Assembly (NCBI GenBank): GCA_032160545.1
Contig: JAVHVN010000111.1
Coordinates: 1-32,464 of the forward strand
Reading direction: 5' to 3'
DNA: 32,464 nucleotides
Source of the DNA: DATGFB01 sp032160545
GTDB taxonomy: Bacteria > Actinomycetota > Actinomycetes > Mycobacteriales > Jatrophihabitantaceae
Below are positions 24,280 through 31,841 of the stretch, piece by piece. The notes below the pieces were generated by a model that did no database searches, was not told the origin of the DNA, and was given only the letters and a program-made list of their open reading frames with translations. The stretch's first letter is position 1; every line of letters starts with the position of its first letter. A program made the translations under genes and the position numbers.

Positions 24280-25452
24280 ATGAGCGACGCACTGGACCGC
24301 CTCGACCTGCTGGACCTCGACGACGACATCGACGACGAGGACCGCATGCTGCGCGACACGGTCCGCAAGTTCGCCGACGACCGGCTGCGGCCCAACATCC
24401 AGGAGTGGTTCGAGTCCGGCACGCTGCCCGCGCGCGAGCTGGCGCAGGAGTTCGGCGCCCTGGGCGTGCTGGGCATGCACCTGCACGGGTACGGCTGCCA
24501 GGGCGCCAAGCCGTCGCAGTACGGACTGGTCAGCGCCGAGATCGAGGCTGTCGACTCGGGCCTGCGCTCGCTGGTCAGCGTCCAGGGCTCGCTCGCGATG
24601 TTCGCCATCTACGCCTACGGCAGCGAGGAGCAGAAGCAGCGCTGGCTGCCCGAGATGGCCAAGGGCAACGCCGTCGGCTGCTTCGGCCTGACCGAACCGG
24701 ACTCCGGATCCGACCCCGGCTCGATGCGCACCCGAGCCCGCCGCGACGGCTCGGACTGGATCCTCGGCGGCACCAAGATGTGGATCACCAACGGCTCGAT
24801 CGCAGACGTCGCGGTCGTCTGGGCCCGCACCGACGAGGGCGTCCGCGGGTTCCTCGTCGAGAAGGGCATGCCCGGCTTCACGACTCAGGACGTCCACCAC
24901 AAGATCTCCCTGCGCGCGTCGATCACCAGCGAGCTGATCCTCGACGACGTCCGGGTTCCCGCGGCCGCGATGCTGCCCGACGCGCAGGGGCTGAAGGGCC
25001 CCCTCGGCTGCCTGACCGAGGCCCGCTTCGGCATCGTGTGGGGCGTCACGGGATCCGCTCGGGACGCGCTGGCCTCGACGCTCGACTACTCCCGCAGCCG
25101 CACCCAGTTCGGCAGGCCGATCGCCGGCTTCCAGCTGACCCAGCGCAAGCTCGCCGAGATGGCGGTCTCGCTGCAGCAGGCCCGGCTCACCGCCCGCCGC
25201 CTCGGCGAGTTGAAGGACGCCGGTCGCGCCAAGCCCAAGCACATCAGCTTCGGCAAGTTCGCGAACGTCCGCGCCGCGCTCGAGATCTGCCGGGAGGCGC
25301 GCTCGATCCTCGGCGGCAGCGGCATCACGACCGAGTACCCGGTGCTTCGGCACGCGGTCAACCTCGAGACGGTCTACACCTACGAGGGCACACACGAGGT
25401 GCACACCCTCGTGCTCGGCCAGGAGCTCACCGGCCTCGACGCGTTCAGATAG
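24280..25452 (+). CDS. gcdH: Glutaryl-CoA dehydrogenase (acyl-CoA dehydrogenase family)
   Basis: The flavoenzyme has 390 residues. It follows human glutaryl-CoA dehydrogenase closely: SVQGSLAMFAIYAYGSEEQK, GCFGLTEPDSGSDPGSM (FAD and substrate loop), WITNGSIADVAVVWAR and GCLTEARFGIVWGV. The catalytic base is Glu369 in TYEGTHEVHTLVLG. The Arg in GLRSLVSVQ matches the residue that holds the glutaryl carboxylate. The reaction oxidises and decarboxylates glutaryl-CoA to crotonyl-CoA in lysine and tryptophan breakdown. Crotonyl-CoA is the substrate of Ccr at the window end. ATG 24280 is preferred; TTG 24271 overlaps the -10-like element. The stop lies 3 bp from that of the convergent sigma factor gene. 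Confidence 0.92.
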   Translation: MSDALDRLDLLDLDDDIDDEDRMLRDTVRKFADDRLRPNIQEWFESGTLPARELAQEFGALGVLGMHLHGYGCQGAKPSQYGLVSAEIEAVDSGLRSLVSVQGSLAMFAIYAYGSEEQKQRWLPEMAKGNAVGCFGLTEPDSGSDPGSMRTRARRDGSDWILGGTKMWITNGSIADVAVVWARTDEGVRGFLVEKGMPGFTTQDVHHKISLRASITSELILDDVRVPAAAMLPDAQGLKGPLGCLTEARFGIVWGVTGSARDALASTLDYSRSRTQFGRPIAGFQLTQRKLAEMAVSLQQARLTARRLGELKDAGRAKPKHISFGKFANVRAALEICREARSILGGSGITTEYPVLRHAVNLETVYTYEGTHEVHTLVLGQELTGLDAFR

Positions 25453-25455
25453 CGG

Positions 25456-26712
25456 TCACTGGGGGTCGACGGCGTCGAGCGCATCCAACCGCCCGGCGAG
25501 GAAGCTGCGCTCGACCTCGTTCTCGGTAAGCAGCAACGCCTCTTCGTACGCCTGGCGCGCGGCGGCGAGCCGGCCCACGCGCATGAGGAAGTGCCCCCGC
25601 GCGGAGGGCAGGTAGCCGTACCCGGCGAGTTGCGGCTCGTCGCCGAGGGCGTCGAGTTCGGCCAGTCCCGCTTCGGGGCCGCGGGCGAACCCCACGGCGA
25701 CGGCGCGGTTGAGCGCGACGACGGGCGACGGCCAGATCGCCACGAGCACGTCGTAGAGGGCGACGATCTCGGCCCAGTCCGTCGCCTCCCAGGTGGGGGA
25801 CTCGGCGTGTACGGCGGCGATGGCTGCCTGCAGGGCGTACCGGCTCGGCGGCCGCATGCGCAGCGCCTCGCGAACGAGTTCGGCCCCGTCGAGGATCGCC
25901 GGGCGATTCCAGCGCGAGCGATCCTGCTCCTCGAGCAGCAGCAGCCGCCCGTCCTCGCCGACGCGTGTCTCGCGGCGGGCGTCGGTCAGCAGCAACAGCG
26001 CCAGCAGGCCGGCGACGTTGGCGTCCCGGGGCAACAGCACTCGCAGCATGCGAGCCAGGTCGAGGGCACGCTCCACCAGGTCGATGCGCACCAGGTCCGA
26101 GCCGACCGGCGCGGTGTGGCCGGTCGTGAACAGCAGGTGGACGACCGCGAGAACCGCCTCGACGCGCTCGGGCAGTTGCTCGGGCGCGGGCACGCGGTAC
26201 GGGATGCGCGCGGCGGCGATCTTCTTCTTCGCCCGCGTGATCCGCGCGGCCATGGTCGGCTCCTTGACGAGGAACGCGCGCGCGACCTCGGTCGTGGTGA
26301 GGCCGCACACCAGCCGCAGCGTCAGCGCCACCTGGGCGTCCTGCGCCAGCGCCGGGTGGCAGCAGGTGAAGACGAGCCGCAGCCGGTCGTCGGGAAAGTC
26401 CTCGGGGTCGGCTGGCGGTTCGGCCTCATCCTCGACGAGCAGGGGCAGCGCTCGTCGCAGGATGCCCTCGCGCCGAAGCATGTCGAGGGCCCGGCGCCGG
26501 GCGACGGTCGTCAGCCACGCGCCGGGCCGCGCCGGGATGCCCTCGGTGGCCCATGACGCGAGCGCTTTCGCGTACGCGTCCTGCACGCACTGCTCGGCCT
26601 CGTCGAGGTCGCGGGTCACCCGCACCGTCGAGGCGAGCACGAAGGCCCACTCCCGACGGTGCGCTTCGGCGACGGCCGCAGAGACGGCTACCGCGACCTC
26701 GACGTCGTTCAC
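25456..26712 (-). CDS. ECF42-type extracytoplasmic function sigma factor with C-terminal helical-repeat domain
   Basis: The protein has 418 residues. Region sigma2 is near 15-85 (VTRDLDEAEQCVQDAYAKAL, PGAWLTTVARRRALDMLRRE) and region sigma4 near 105-175 (LRLVFTCCHPALAQDAQVAL, LTTTEVARAFLVKEPTMAAR). A long TPR-like C-terminal half carries ALNRAVAVGFARGPEAGLAE and GHFLMRVGRLAAARQAYEEA. ECF42 factors are unusual in having no classical anti-sigma factor: the C-terminal domain is part of the control, and the conserved partner is a DGPF/YCII protein, which is the gene 10 bp upstream. The GTG start is at 26712. A candidate self-recognised promoter lies at 27113-27141. Confidence 0.93.
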   Translation of the reverse strand: MNDVEVAVAVSAAVAEAHRREWAFVLASTVRVTRDLDEAEQCVQDAYAKALASWATEGIPARPGAWLTTVARRRALDMLRREGILRRALPLLVEDEAEPPADPEDFPDDRLRLVFTCCHPALAQDAQVALTLRLVCGLTTTEVARAFLVKEPTMAARITRAKKKIAAARIPYRVPAPEQLPERVEAVLAVVHLLFTTGHTAPVGSDLVRIDLVERALDLARMLRVLLPRDANVAGLLALLLLTDARRETRVGEDGRLLLLEEQDRSRWNRPAILDGAELVREALRMRPPSRYALQAAIAAVHAESPTWEATDWAEIVALYDVLVAIWPSPVVALNRAVAVGFARGPEAGLAELDALGDEPQLAGYGYLPSARGHFLMRVGRLAAARQAYEEALLLTENEVERSFLAGRLDALDAVDPQ

Positions 26713-26722
26713 CCGGCGCCGA

Positions 26723-27064
26723 TCAGCTGAACACCATTACCGGCCGGACCTCGACACCGCCGAACGGCGCGGGCACGTCCTTGGCGATGGCGATCGCCTC
26801 ATCGAGGTCGGCGGCCTCGATGACGTAGTAGCCGCCGAGCGCCTCCTTGCTCTCGATGAACGGCCCGTCGGTGACCGTGTACCCGCCGGCGCCGTCGCCG
26901 CGAATGGTCGTCGCCGTGCCCTGGGGCTGCAGCGCATTGCCGCCGCCCAGGACCGTGCCGCGCTTCTCCGCGAACGCGTTGTGCGCGTCGAGCGCCTGCT
27001 TCCACGCGTCGCTGTCGGCGTAACCGGTCTCGTCTTCGTAGATGAGCACGAGGTATTGAGCCAT
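26723..27064 (-). CDS. DGPF/YCII-related domain protein, partner of the ECF42 sigma factor
   Basis: The protein has 113 residues. It starts AQYLVLIYEDETGY and carries the signature TDGPFIESKEALGGYYVIEA that names the DGPF family, followed by LDEAIAIAKDVP and a closing VEVRPVMVF strand: a dimeric alpha-beta YCII fold. DGPF proteins are nearly always encoded with ECF42 sigma factors and are major members of their regulons; their biochemical action is not established. ATG 27064 is preceded by GGAAAGG with nine-base spacing. Its stop lies 10 bp before the sigma factor start, so both are read from the promoter at 27113-27141. Confidence 0.93.
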   Translation of the reverse strand: MAQYLVLIYEDETGYADSDAWKQALDAHNAFAEKRGTVLGGGNALQPQGTATTIRGDGAGGYTVTDGPFIESKEALGGYYVIEAADLDEAIAIAKDVPAPFGGVEVRPVMVFS

Positions 27065-27112
27065 GTCGGCAAACCTTTCCGTAGCGGCCCGCCGGTCGGG
27101 CCGTCCTCATCT

Positions 27113-27141
27113 TCGACGCTCCTGGCGGCCTCGGATCGACA
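27113..27141 (-). promoter_or_regulatory. Candidate ECF42-dependent promoter of the DGPF-sigma operon
   Basis: Reading the minus strand, TGTCGA (27141-27136) and CGTCGA (27118-27113) are separated by 17 bases, about 49 bases before the DGPF start. TGTCGA in the -35 position with a CGTC-type -10 is the element reported, as I recall, for ECF42 targets. This would make the operon self-activating. Confidence 0.65.
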
Positions 27142-27163
27142 CGACCCTGGAAAGTTTCTTCGC

Positions 27164-27169
27164 TATGTT
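27164..27169 (+). promoter_or_regulatory. -10 element for a likely leaderless mRNA
   Basis: TATGTT fits TANNNT and ends six bases before ATG 27176. No ribosome site precedes the start. Both facts point to a transcript that begins at the start codon. Confidence 0.5.
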
Positions 27170-27175
27170 GCCGAA

Positions 27176-27604
27176 ATGCCCAGCGATCTCTTCCTGAAGG
27201 CCATGAACGGCGTACACCGCGTGCTCATCAGAGCCACCGGACATCGGGCGGGCTGGCAGCTCTCCGGAATGCCGGCGCTCGAACTGATCACCACCGGACG
27301 TAGGAGCGGCCGGCCACGTGCCACCATGCTGACCTCGCCGCTGCAGGAGGGCGGCACGATCGTCGTCGTCGCGTCGCGCGGCGGCGATCCGCAGCACCCC
27401 GCGTGGTTCCTGAACCTGCGTGACAACCCGGACGTCGTGGTCTCGTGGAAGGGCGGCCCGAAGCAACCCATGCGCGCACGAGTCGCCACGACCGACGAGC
27501 GTGCTCGGCTGTGGCCGAAGGTGACCCAGGACCACAAGAACTACGCGGGCTACCAGAAGCGCACCGACCGCGAGATCCCGCTCGTCCTGCTCGATCCGGC
27601 CTGA
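27176..27604 (+). CDS. Deazaflavin (F420)-dependent nitroreductase family protein (Ddn-like)
   Basis: The protein has 142 residues and a split beta-barrel. The family pattern is complete: ALELITTGRRSGRPRATML, VVVASRGGDPQHPAWFLNLR and NPDVVVSWKGG, ending YAGYQKRTDREIPLVLLDP. Mycobacterial Ddn and its relatives use reduced F420 to reduce quinones and, incidentally, nitroimidazoles. This implies that the organism makes F420, although no F420 gene is in the window. The native substrate cannot be read. The gene is divergent from the DGPF-ECF42 operon (112 bp between starts) and appears leaderless. The long open frame upstream of ATG 27176 overlaps the sigma factor gene and is not coding. Confidence 0.9.
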   Translation: MPSDLFLKAMNGVHRVLIRATGHRAGWQLSGMPALELITTGRRSGRPRATMLTSPLQEGGTIVVVASRGGDPQHPAWFLNLRDNPDVVVSWKGGPKQPMRARVATTDERARLWPKVTQDHKNYAGYQKRTDREIPLVLLDPA

Positions 27605-27644
27605 CCGCTACCGCTGCACGTCCACCTCGTAGCGACAGAGGGAT

Positions 27645-27664
27645 CCCCTTTGACGGAGGGGTTT
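27645..27664 (+). terminator. Possible weak terminator after the nitroreductase gene
   Basis: CCCCT (27645-27649) and AGGGG (27657-27661) make a 5-bp stem followed by TTT. The stem is short and the T-tract minimal; TTGACG within the loop could instead be a -35 element for the next gene. Confidence 0.3.
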
Positions 27665-27766
27665 CGGGCTGCGACCCACCTGCACACGTGGCACACTTCG
27701 ACCGGTCGCACCCGCGGCGCGTCCGGCGCGCTCCGAGCGATCACCTCAGCCCAGGAGGATCCGAGC

Positions 27767-28972
27767 GTGCCGGACAACGACCTGTTGCCGCTGCTGCGCG
27801 ACCGGCTGCTCGGCACCTACTCCCCGCTGCTCGCCGACACGACGGCGACGCTGCTGTTCACCGCGGGCGGCATGGCCAACTGGACGGTCGAGATCGACCG
27901 TGGCCGGGCCGTTGCCCGGCGGGGCGGCCCGCCGAATCCGACGACGACGGTGCGCGCGTCGCTGCCCGTCCTGAACGACGTGGTCGGCGGCCGTCGCGGT
28001 GGCATCCAGGCGTTCCTCGACGGCGACCTGACCGTACGGGGCAACCTCGCTCTCGCCCTCCAGCTGGACGGCCTGTTTCCCGGTGACGGCTCCGACCCGA
28101 CGCGCACCTGCACCCGGTCGGTGACGGCCGGCGGCATCGAGACGTTCTATCTCGAGGCCGGCCCGCTGGACGCGCCGCCGGTCGTCCTGGTGCACGGGCT
28201 GGGCGCGACGAATGCCTCGATGCTTCCGCTCGTCGCGGCGCTCTCGCAGGACTACCGGGTCCTTGCACCCGATCTGCCCGGCCACGGCGGCTCGCAGGCC
28301 AAGGGAGATTCACACGCAGCTGCGTTCCTCGGCAACTGGCTCGTCGCCTTCATGCACGAGACGTGCGATCAGCCCGCGGTGGTCGTCGGCAACAGCCTCG
28401 GCGGCCGCACCTCGCTCGAGGCCGCGCTGATCTCGCCCGACGACGTCCGCGGGCTGGTACTGCTCTGCCCGGCCGTGGCGTTCCGCAGGTTGCGCCAGTT
28501 CGTCCCGCTCGTGCGGCTCGTCCGCAACGAGATCGCGACGCTGCCGGTGAAGTTGCCGCGCAGCATCGCGACCCGCGGCCTGCGCAGCCTGTTCGCCGAT
28601 CCCACCCGGCTTCCCGACGCGTGGCACGACGCCGCGATCGACGAGTTCCTGCGCGTGCTCGCAATCCGCGCGAACCGGCAGGCAATCTTCTCGGCGCTGC
28701 GCCACATCTACCTCGACGAGCCGTTCGGCGAGAGCGGCTTCTGGGAGCGGTTGCCGGCCCTGCGCCCGCCCGCGCTGTTCCTCTGGGGCGACGAGGACGT
28801 GCTGGTGCCGGCCGGCTTCTCGAGGTTCGTCTCCGAGGCACTGCCGACGGCCGAGTGCGTCGTTCTCGAGCAGTGCGGGCACGTCCCGCAGTTCGAGTAC
28901 CCCGAGCTCACCGCGGCCTACACACGCGACTTCATCCGCGCCCTGCCCGAGGTTGTCGCGGCGGCCGGGTGA
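27767..28972 (+). CDS. SCP2 sterol-carrier-like domain fused to an alpha/beta hydrolase
   Basis: The protein has 401 residues in two domains. Residues 1-105 resemble an SCP2/sterol-carrier lipid-binding domain (ATLLFTAGGMANWTVEIDRG and IQAFLDGDLTVRGNLALALQ). Residues from about 120 form an alpha/beta hydrolase: oxyanion HG at 143-144 (VLVHGLGATN), nucleophile Ser210 in VVGNSLGG, acid Asp in LWGDEDVLVP and His in QCGHVPQFEYP. The hydrolase probably cleaves an ester or C-C bond of a lipophilic substrate presented by the SCP2 domain; the substrate is unknown. GTG 27767 is chosen because AGGAGGA lies seven bases upstream; the frame is open back to 27650 without a better start. It converges with meaB with a 1-bp gap. 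Confidence 0.85.
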   Translation: MPDNDLLPLLRDRLLGTYSPLLADTTATLLFTAGGMANWTVEIDRGRAVARRGGPPNPTTTVRASLPVLNDVVGGRRGGIQAFLDGDLTVRGNLALALQLDGLFPGDGSDPTRTCTRSVTAGGIETFYLEAGPLDAPPVVLVHGLGATNASMLPLVAALSQDYRVLAPDLPGHGGSQAKGDSHAAAFLGNWLVAFMHETCDQPAVVVGNSLGGRTSLEAALISPDDVRGLVLLCPAVAFRRLRQFVPLVRLVRNEIATLPVKLPRSIATRGLRSLFADPTRLPDAWHDAAIDEFLRVLAIRANRQAIFSALRHIYLDEPFGESGFWERLPALRPPALFLWGDEDVLVPAGFSRFVSEALPTAECVVLEQCGHVPQFEYPELTAAYTRDFIRALPEVVAAAG

Positions 28973-28973
28973 G

Positions 28974-29945
28974 TCAGAGCGACTCGACGAGCTCGTCCGC
29001 CGCGCGGTACGGATCGGTCTCGCCGGCCACCACTCGGGCGGCAGCGACACCCAGCGCGGCCGAGCCGTGGACGTCGGCGAATCGCTGCCGCACCCGTCCC
29101 AGCGCGATCGCCTCGATCTCGGTCGCCGCGCGGTTCACCCGCCGGCGCTCGAGTTCGCCGTGCCCGTCCATCCAGCCGCGATGCTTCTCGATCGCGGCGA
29201 CGACGTCATCGATGCCCTCGGCCCGCGACGCGACGGTCTTGACGATCGGAGGGCGCCACGCCCCCGCCTCGGAGTGCCGCCCGCCGAGGGACTGCATGTA
29301 CCGCAGATCGCGCGCGACCTGATCGGCGCCGTCGCGGTCGGCCTTGTTCACGACGAAGATGTCGGCGATCTCGAGGATGCCGGCCTTGGCGGCTTGAATC
29401 CCGTCGCCCATGCCCGGTGCCAGCAGGACGACCGTCGTGTCGGCGAGCGAGGCGATCTCCACCTCGGCCTGACCGACCCCGACCGTCTCGATCAACACGA
29501 CGTCGCACCCGGCCGCGTCGAGCACGCGCAACGCCTGCGGCACTGCGGCCGACAGCCCGCCGAGCTGGCCGCGCGAGGCCATCGACCGGATGAACACGCC
29601 GTCGTCGGTGGCGTGGTCCTGCATGCGCACCCGATCGCCGAGCAGGGCGCCACCGGAGAACGGCGAGGACGGGTCGACCGCCAGCACGCCCACCCGCTTG
29701 CCGCGCGCGCGCAGGGCGCCGACGAGCGCCGACGTCGACGTCGATTTGCCGACGCCGGGCGAACCGGTCAGCCCCACGACCTGCGCCGAACCGCCGTGCG
29801 GTGCCAGTGCGGCGGCCACCTCGCGCAGCGCGGGCGAGTCGTTCTCGACCAGCGAGATGAGGCGCGCGACGGCGCGGGCGTCGGCGTTACGGGCCCGTTC
29901 GACGAGGTCGGCGACGTCGGCACCGTTGCCGCGGCGCGTCAGCAC
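28974..29945 (-). CDS. meaB: MeaB-family GTPase, chaperone of B12-dependent acyl-CoA mutase
   Basis: The protein has 323 residues and is a G3E-type P-loop GTPase. Walker A is GLTGSPGVGKST (about 58-69), the switch/Walker B region is DVVLIETVGVGQAEVEIASL, and the base-recognition motif is NKAD. The AVDPSSPFSGGALLGDRVRM stretch is diagnostic of MeaB/ArgK. MeaB gates adenosylcobalamin loading into methylmalonyl- or isobutyryl-CoA mutase and protects it from inactivation. Here candidates are the IcmA of this window or a methylmalonyl-CoA mutase elsewhere. I prefer GTG 29945, 5 bp after the thiolase stop, since the family begins near it; an ATG at 30002 would overlap the thiolase gene and add 19 basic residues. 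Neither has a strong ribosome site. Confidence 0.9.
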   Translation of the reverse strand: MLTRRGNGADVADLVERARNADARAVARLISLVENDSPALREVAAALAPHGGSAQVVGLTGSPGVGKSTSTSALVGALRARGKRVGVLAVDPSSPFSGGALLGDRVRMQDHATDDGVFIRSMASRGQLGGLSAAVPQALRVLDAAGCDVVLIETVGVGQAEVEIASLADTTVVLLAPGMGDGIQAAKAGILEIADIFVVNKADRDGADQVARDLRYMQSLGGRHSEAGAWRPPIVKTVASRAEGIDDVVAAIEKHRGWMDGHGELERRRVNRAATEIEAIALGRVRQRFADVHGSAALGVAAARVVAGETDPYRAADELVESL

Positions 29946-29950
29946 TTCGG

Positions 29951-31135
29951 TCAGGCGGGGACGTGCAGGATCAACGCATCGCCCTGGCCGCCGCCGCCGC
30001 ACAGCGCCGCCGCGCCCGTCCCGCCGCCCCGGCGCTTCAGTTCGTAGGCGAGGGTGAGGGCGAGACGCGCGCCCGACATGCCGATCGGGTGGCCCAGCGC
30101 GATGGCACCGCCGTTGACGTTCACGACGTCGTCGCTGACGCCGAGTTCCTTCATCGACTGCAGGCCGACCGCGGCGAAGGCCTCGTTGATCTCGATCAGG
30201 TCGAGGTCGGCGACCGTGAGGTTCTCCTTGAGCAGGGCGTCCTTGATGGCGTTCGAAGGCTGGGACTGAAGCGAGTTGTCAGGCCCGGCGACGTTGCCGT
30301 GGGCGCCGATCTCGGCGATCCAGCTGAGACCGAGCTCCTCGGCCTTGGCCTTGCTCATGACAACCACCGCGGCGGCACCGTCGGAGATCTGCGACGCAGA
30401 GCCGGCCGTGATGGTGCCGTCCTTGGTGAACGCGGGCTTGAGCCTGGCGAGCGAGTCGACGGTGGTGTCGGCGCGCACGCCCTCGTCCTCGCGGAACTCG
30501 ATCGGGTCGCCCTTGCGCTGCGGGATCTGCACCGGCGTGATCTCGTCGTCGAAGACGCCGTTCTTCTGCGCGAGCGCGGCGCGCTGGTGCGAGCGTGCCG
30601 AGAACTCGTCCTGTGCCTCCCGGCTGAGGTCGAGCTTGGCGTTGTGGTGCTCGGTCGACTCGCCCATCGGGATGTTGTCGAAGATGTCGGTGAGACCGTC
30701 GTACGCCATCGAGTCGAGCATCTCGATCGCGCCATACTTGAACCCGGCCCGGGACTTGGGCAGCAGGTGCGGCGCGTTGGTCATCGACTCCTGGCCGCCG
30801 GCGACGATGATGTCGAACTCACCGGCTCGGATCAGCTGGTCGGCCAACGCGATCGCATCGAGGCCCGACAGGCAGACCTTGTTGATGGTCAGGGCCGGGA
30901 CAGTCAGCGGGATACCCGCCTTGTGCGCGGCCTGCCGGGCCGGGATCTGGCCGGCACCGGCCTGCAGCACCTGGCCCATGATGACGTACTGCACCTGGTC
31001 GGGGGCGACGCCGGAGCGCTCGAGGGCAGCCTTGATGGCGATGCCGCCGAGGTCGGCGCCCGAGAAGTCCTTCAGAGACCCCAGCAGGCGCCCCATCGGG
31101 GTGCGGGCGCCGTTGACGATGACAGATCCAGCCAT
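29951..31135 (-). CDS. Acetyl-CoA C-acetyltransferase (thiolase)
   Basis: The thiolase has 394 residues with its catalytic set complete: nucleophile Cys88 in NKVCLSGLDA, His349 in GGAIALGHPIG and Cys379 in ALCGGGGQG. The ESMTNAPHLLP and GSASQISDGAAAVVVM segments are typical of the biosynthetic acetoacetyl-CoA class. It condenses two acetyl-CoA to acetoacetyl-CoA, the entry to the ethylmalonyl-CoA pathway and to polyhydroxybutyrate, or splits acetoacetyl-CoA in degradation. ATG 31135 is preceded by GAGGAGGG. MeaB follows closely on the same strand; epimerase and ccr are divergent. Confidence 0.95.
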   Translation of the reverse strand: MAGSVIVNGARTPMGRLLGSLKDFSGADLGGIAIKAALERSGVAPDQVQYVIMGQVLQAGAGQIPARQAAHKAGIPLTVPALTINKVCLSGLDAIALADQLIRAGEFDIIVAGGQESMTNAPHLLPKSRAGFKYGAIEMLDSMAYDGLTDIFDNIPMGESTEHHNAKLDLSREAQDEFSARSHQRAALAQKNGVFDDEITPVQIPQRKGDPIEFREDEGVRADTTVDSLARLKPAFTKDGTITAGSASQISDGAAAVVVMSKAKAEELGLSWIAEIGAHGNVAGPDNSLQSQPSNAIKDALLKENLTVADLDLIEINEAFAAVGLQSMKELGVSDDVVNVNGGAIALGHPIGMSGARLALTLAYELKRRGGGTGAAALCGGGGQGDALILHVPA

Positions 31136-31222
31136 GGAAGACCCTCCTCGTTGACCGGCCCCAGCCGCGAACGGATCACACGGCGGGCCGACGTCTCCAG
31201 TAGCCCCCAGACGTTGGCGGGT

Positions 31223-31238
31223 TCGTTAACTCTAACGA
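31223..31238. promoter_or_regulatory. Inverted repeat between thiolase and epimerase genes
   Basis: TCGTTA (31223-31228) and TAACGA (31233-31238) form a perfect dyad with a 4-bp spacer in the 178-bp divergent region. It lies about 88 bp from the thiolase start and 76 bp from the epimerase start, a position suited to a TetR- or MarR-type regulator of both. Confidence 0.45.
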
Positions 31239-31313
31239 CGTGTGCCCGTATCACGCTGTGAACAAGGGCACGCCGGGGTCGCGTACCCCCGACACCCTTG
31301 CCACGATTGGGGG

Positions 31314-31748
31314 ATGCCCGCAGCCAGCCTCTTCTCGAAGATCGACCACGTCGGCATCGCCGTCCCGGACCTCGACGTCGCGATCGCTTTCTACCGAGAC
31401 ACGTTCGGAGTCCTCAGCGTGCACGAGGAGGTCAACGAGGAGCAGGGCGTCCGGGAGGCGATGCTCGCCGTCGGCGACGGCGCCACCCGCATCCAGCTGC
31501 TCGCTCCGCTGAACGACGCCTCGACGATCGCCAAGTTCATCGACCGAAACGGACCGGGCGTCCAACAGGTCGCGTACACGGTCGAGAACATCGAGGCCGT
31601 GTCGGCCGAGCTTCGGGACAAGGGGCTGCGCCTGCTCTACGACGAGCCCCGGCGCGGCACGTCCGACAGCAGGGTGAACTTCATCCACCCGAAAGACGCC
31701 GGTGGCGTGCTCGTGGAGTTGGTAGAGCCCGCGAGTTCGTCGCACTGA
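31314..31748 (+). CDS. mce: Methylmalonyl-CoA (ethylmalonyl-CoA) epimerase
   Basis: The protein has 144 residues and two VOC/glyoxalase-fold repeats. KIDHVGIAVPDL (with His12), EVNEEQGVREAML, RIQLLAP (Gln61), LLYDEPRRGTS, NFIHPKDAGGVLVELVEP (with Glu135) match methylmalonyl-CoA epimerase. The usual third metal ligand is a His in a GxHH segment; here that segment is GPGVQQVAYTV, with Gln84-Gln85. The enzyme interconverts the (2R) and (2S) forms of methylmalonyl-CoA and serves ethylmalonyl-CoA as well. ATG 31314 follows a GGGGG run and gives the family length; the in-frame ATG at 31242 would add 24 atypical residues. Its stop is 93 bp before ccr, on the same strand. Confidence 0.9.
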   Translation: MPAASLFSKIDHVGIAVPDLDVAIAFYRDTFGVLSVHEEVNEEQGVREAMLAVGDGATRIQLLAPLNDASTIAKFIDRNGPGVQQVAYTVENIEAVSAELRDKGLRLLYDEPRRGTSDSRVNFIHPKDAGGVLVELVEPASSSH

Positions 31749-31760
31749 CTCGATTCGTCC

Positions 31761-31783
31761 GGCTGGTTACCAGCCAGTAACAT
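31761..31783 (+). promoter_or_regulatory. ccr promoter/operator with overlapping dyads
   Basis: Two overlapping dyads are present: GGCTGG-TTA-CCAGCC (31761-31775) and GTTAC-CAGCCA-GTAAC (31766-31781). TAACAT (31778-31783) fits a -10 element, so a protein bound at the second dyad would occlude it. The first could also fold as a short hairpin in the epimerase message, but no T-tract follows. Confidence 0.5.
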
Positions 31784-31841
31784 TCGGTTCAGCGCCTGAC
31801 CCCCTGCCGTTCCGCCCGCAAGCCAGCCGTGGAGGCCACTC

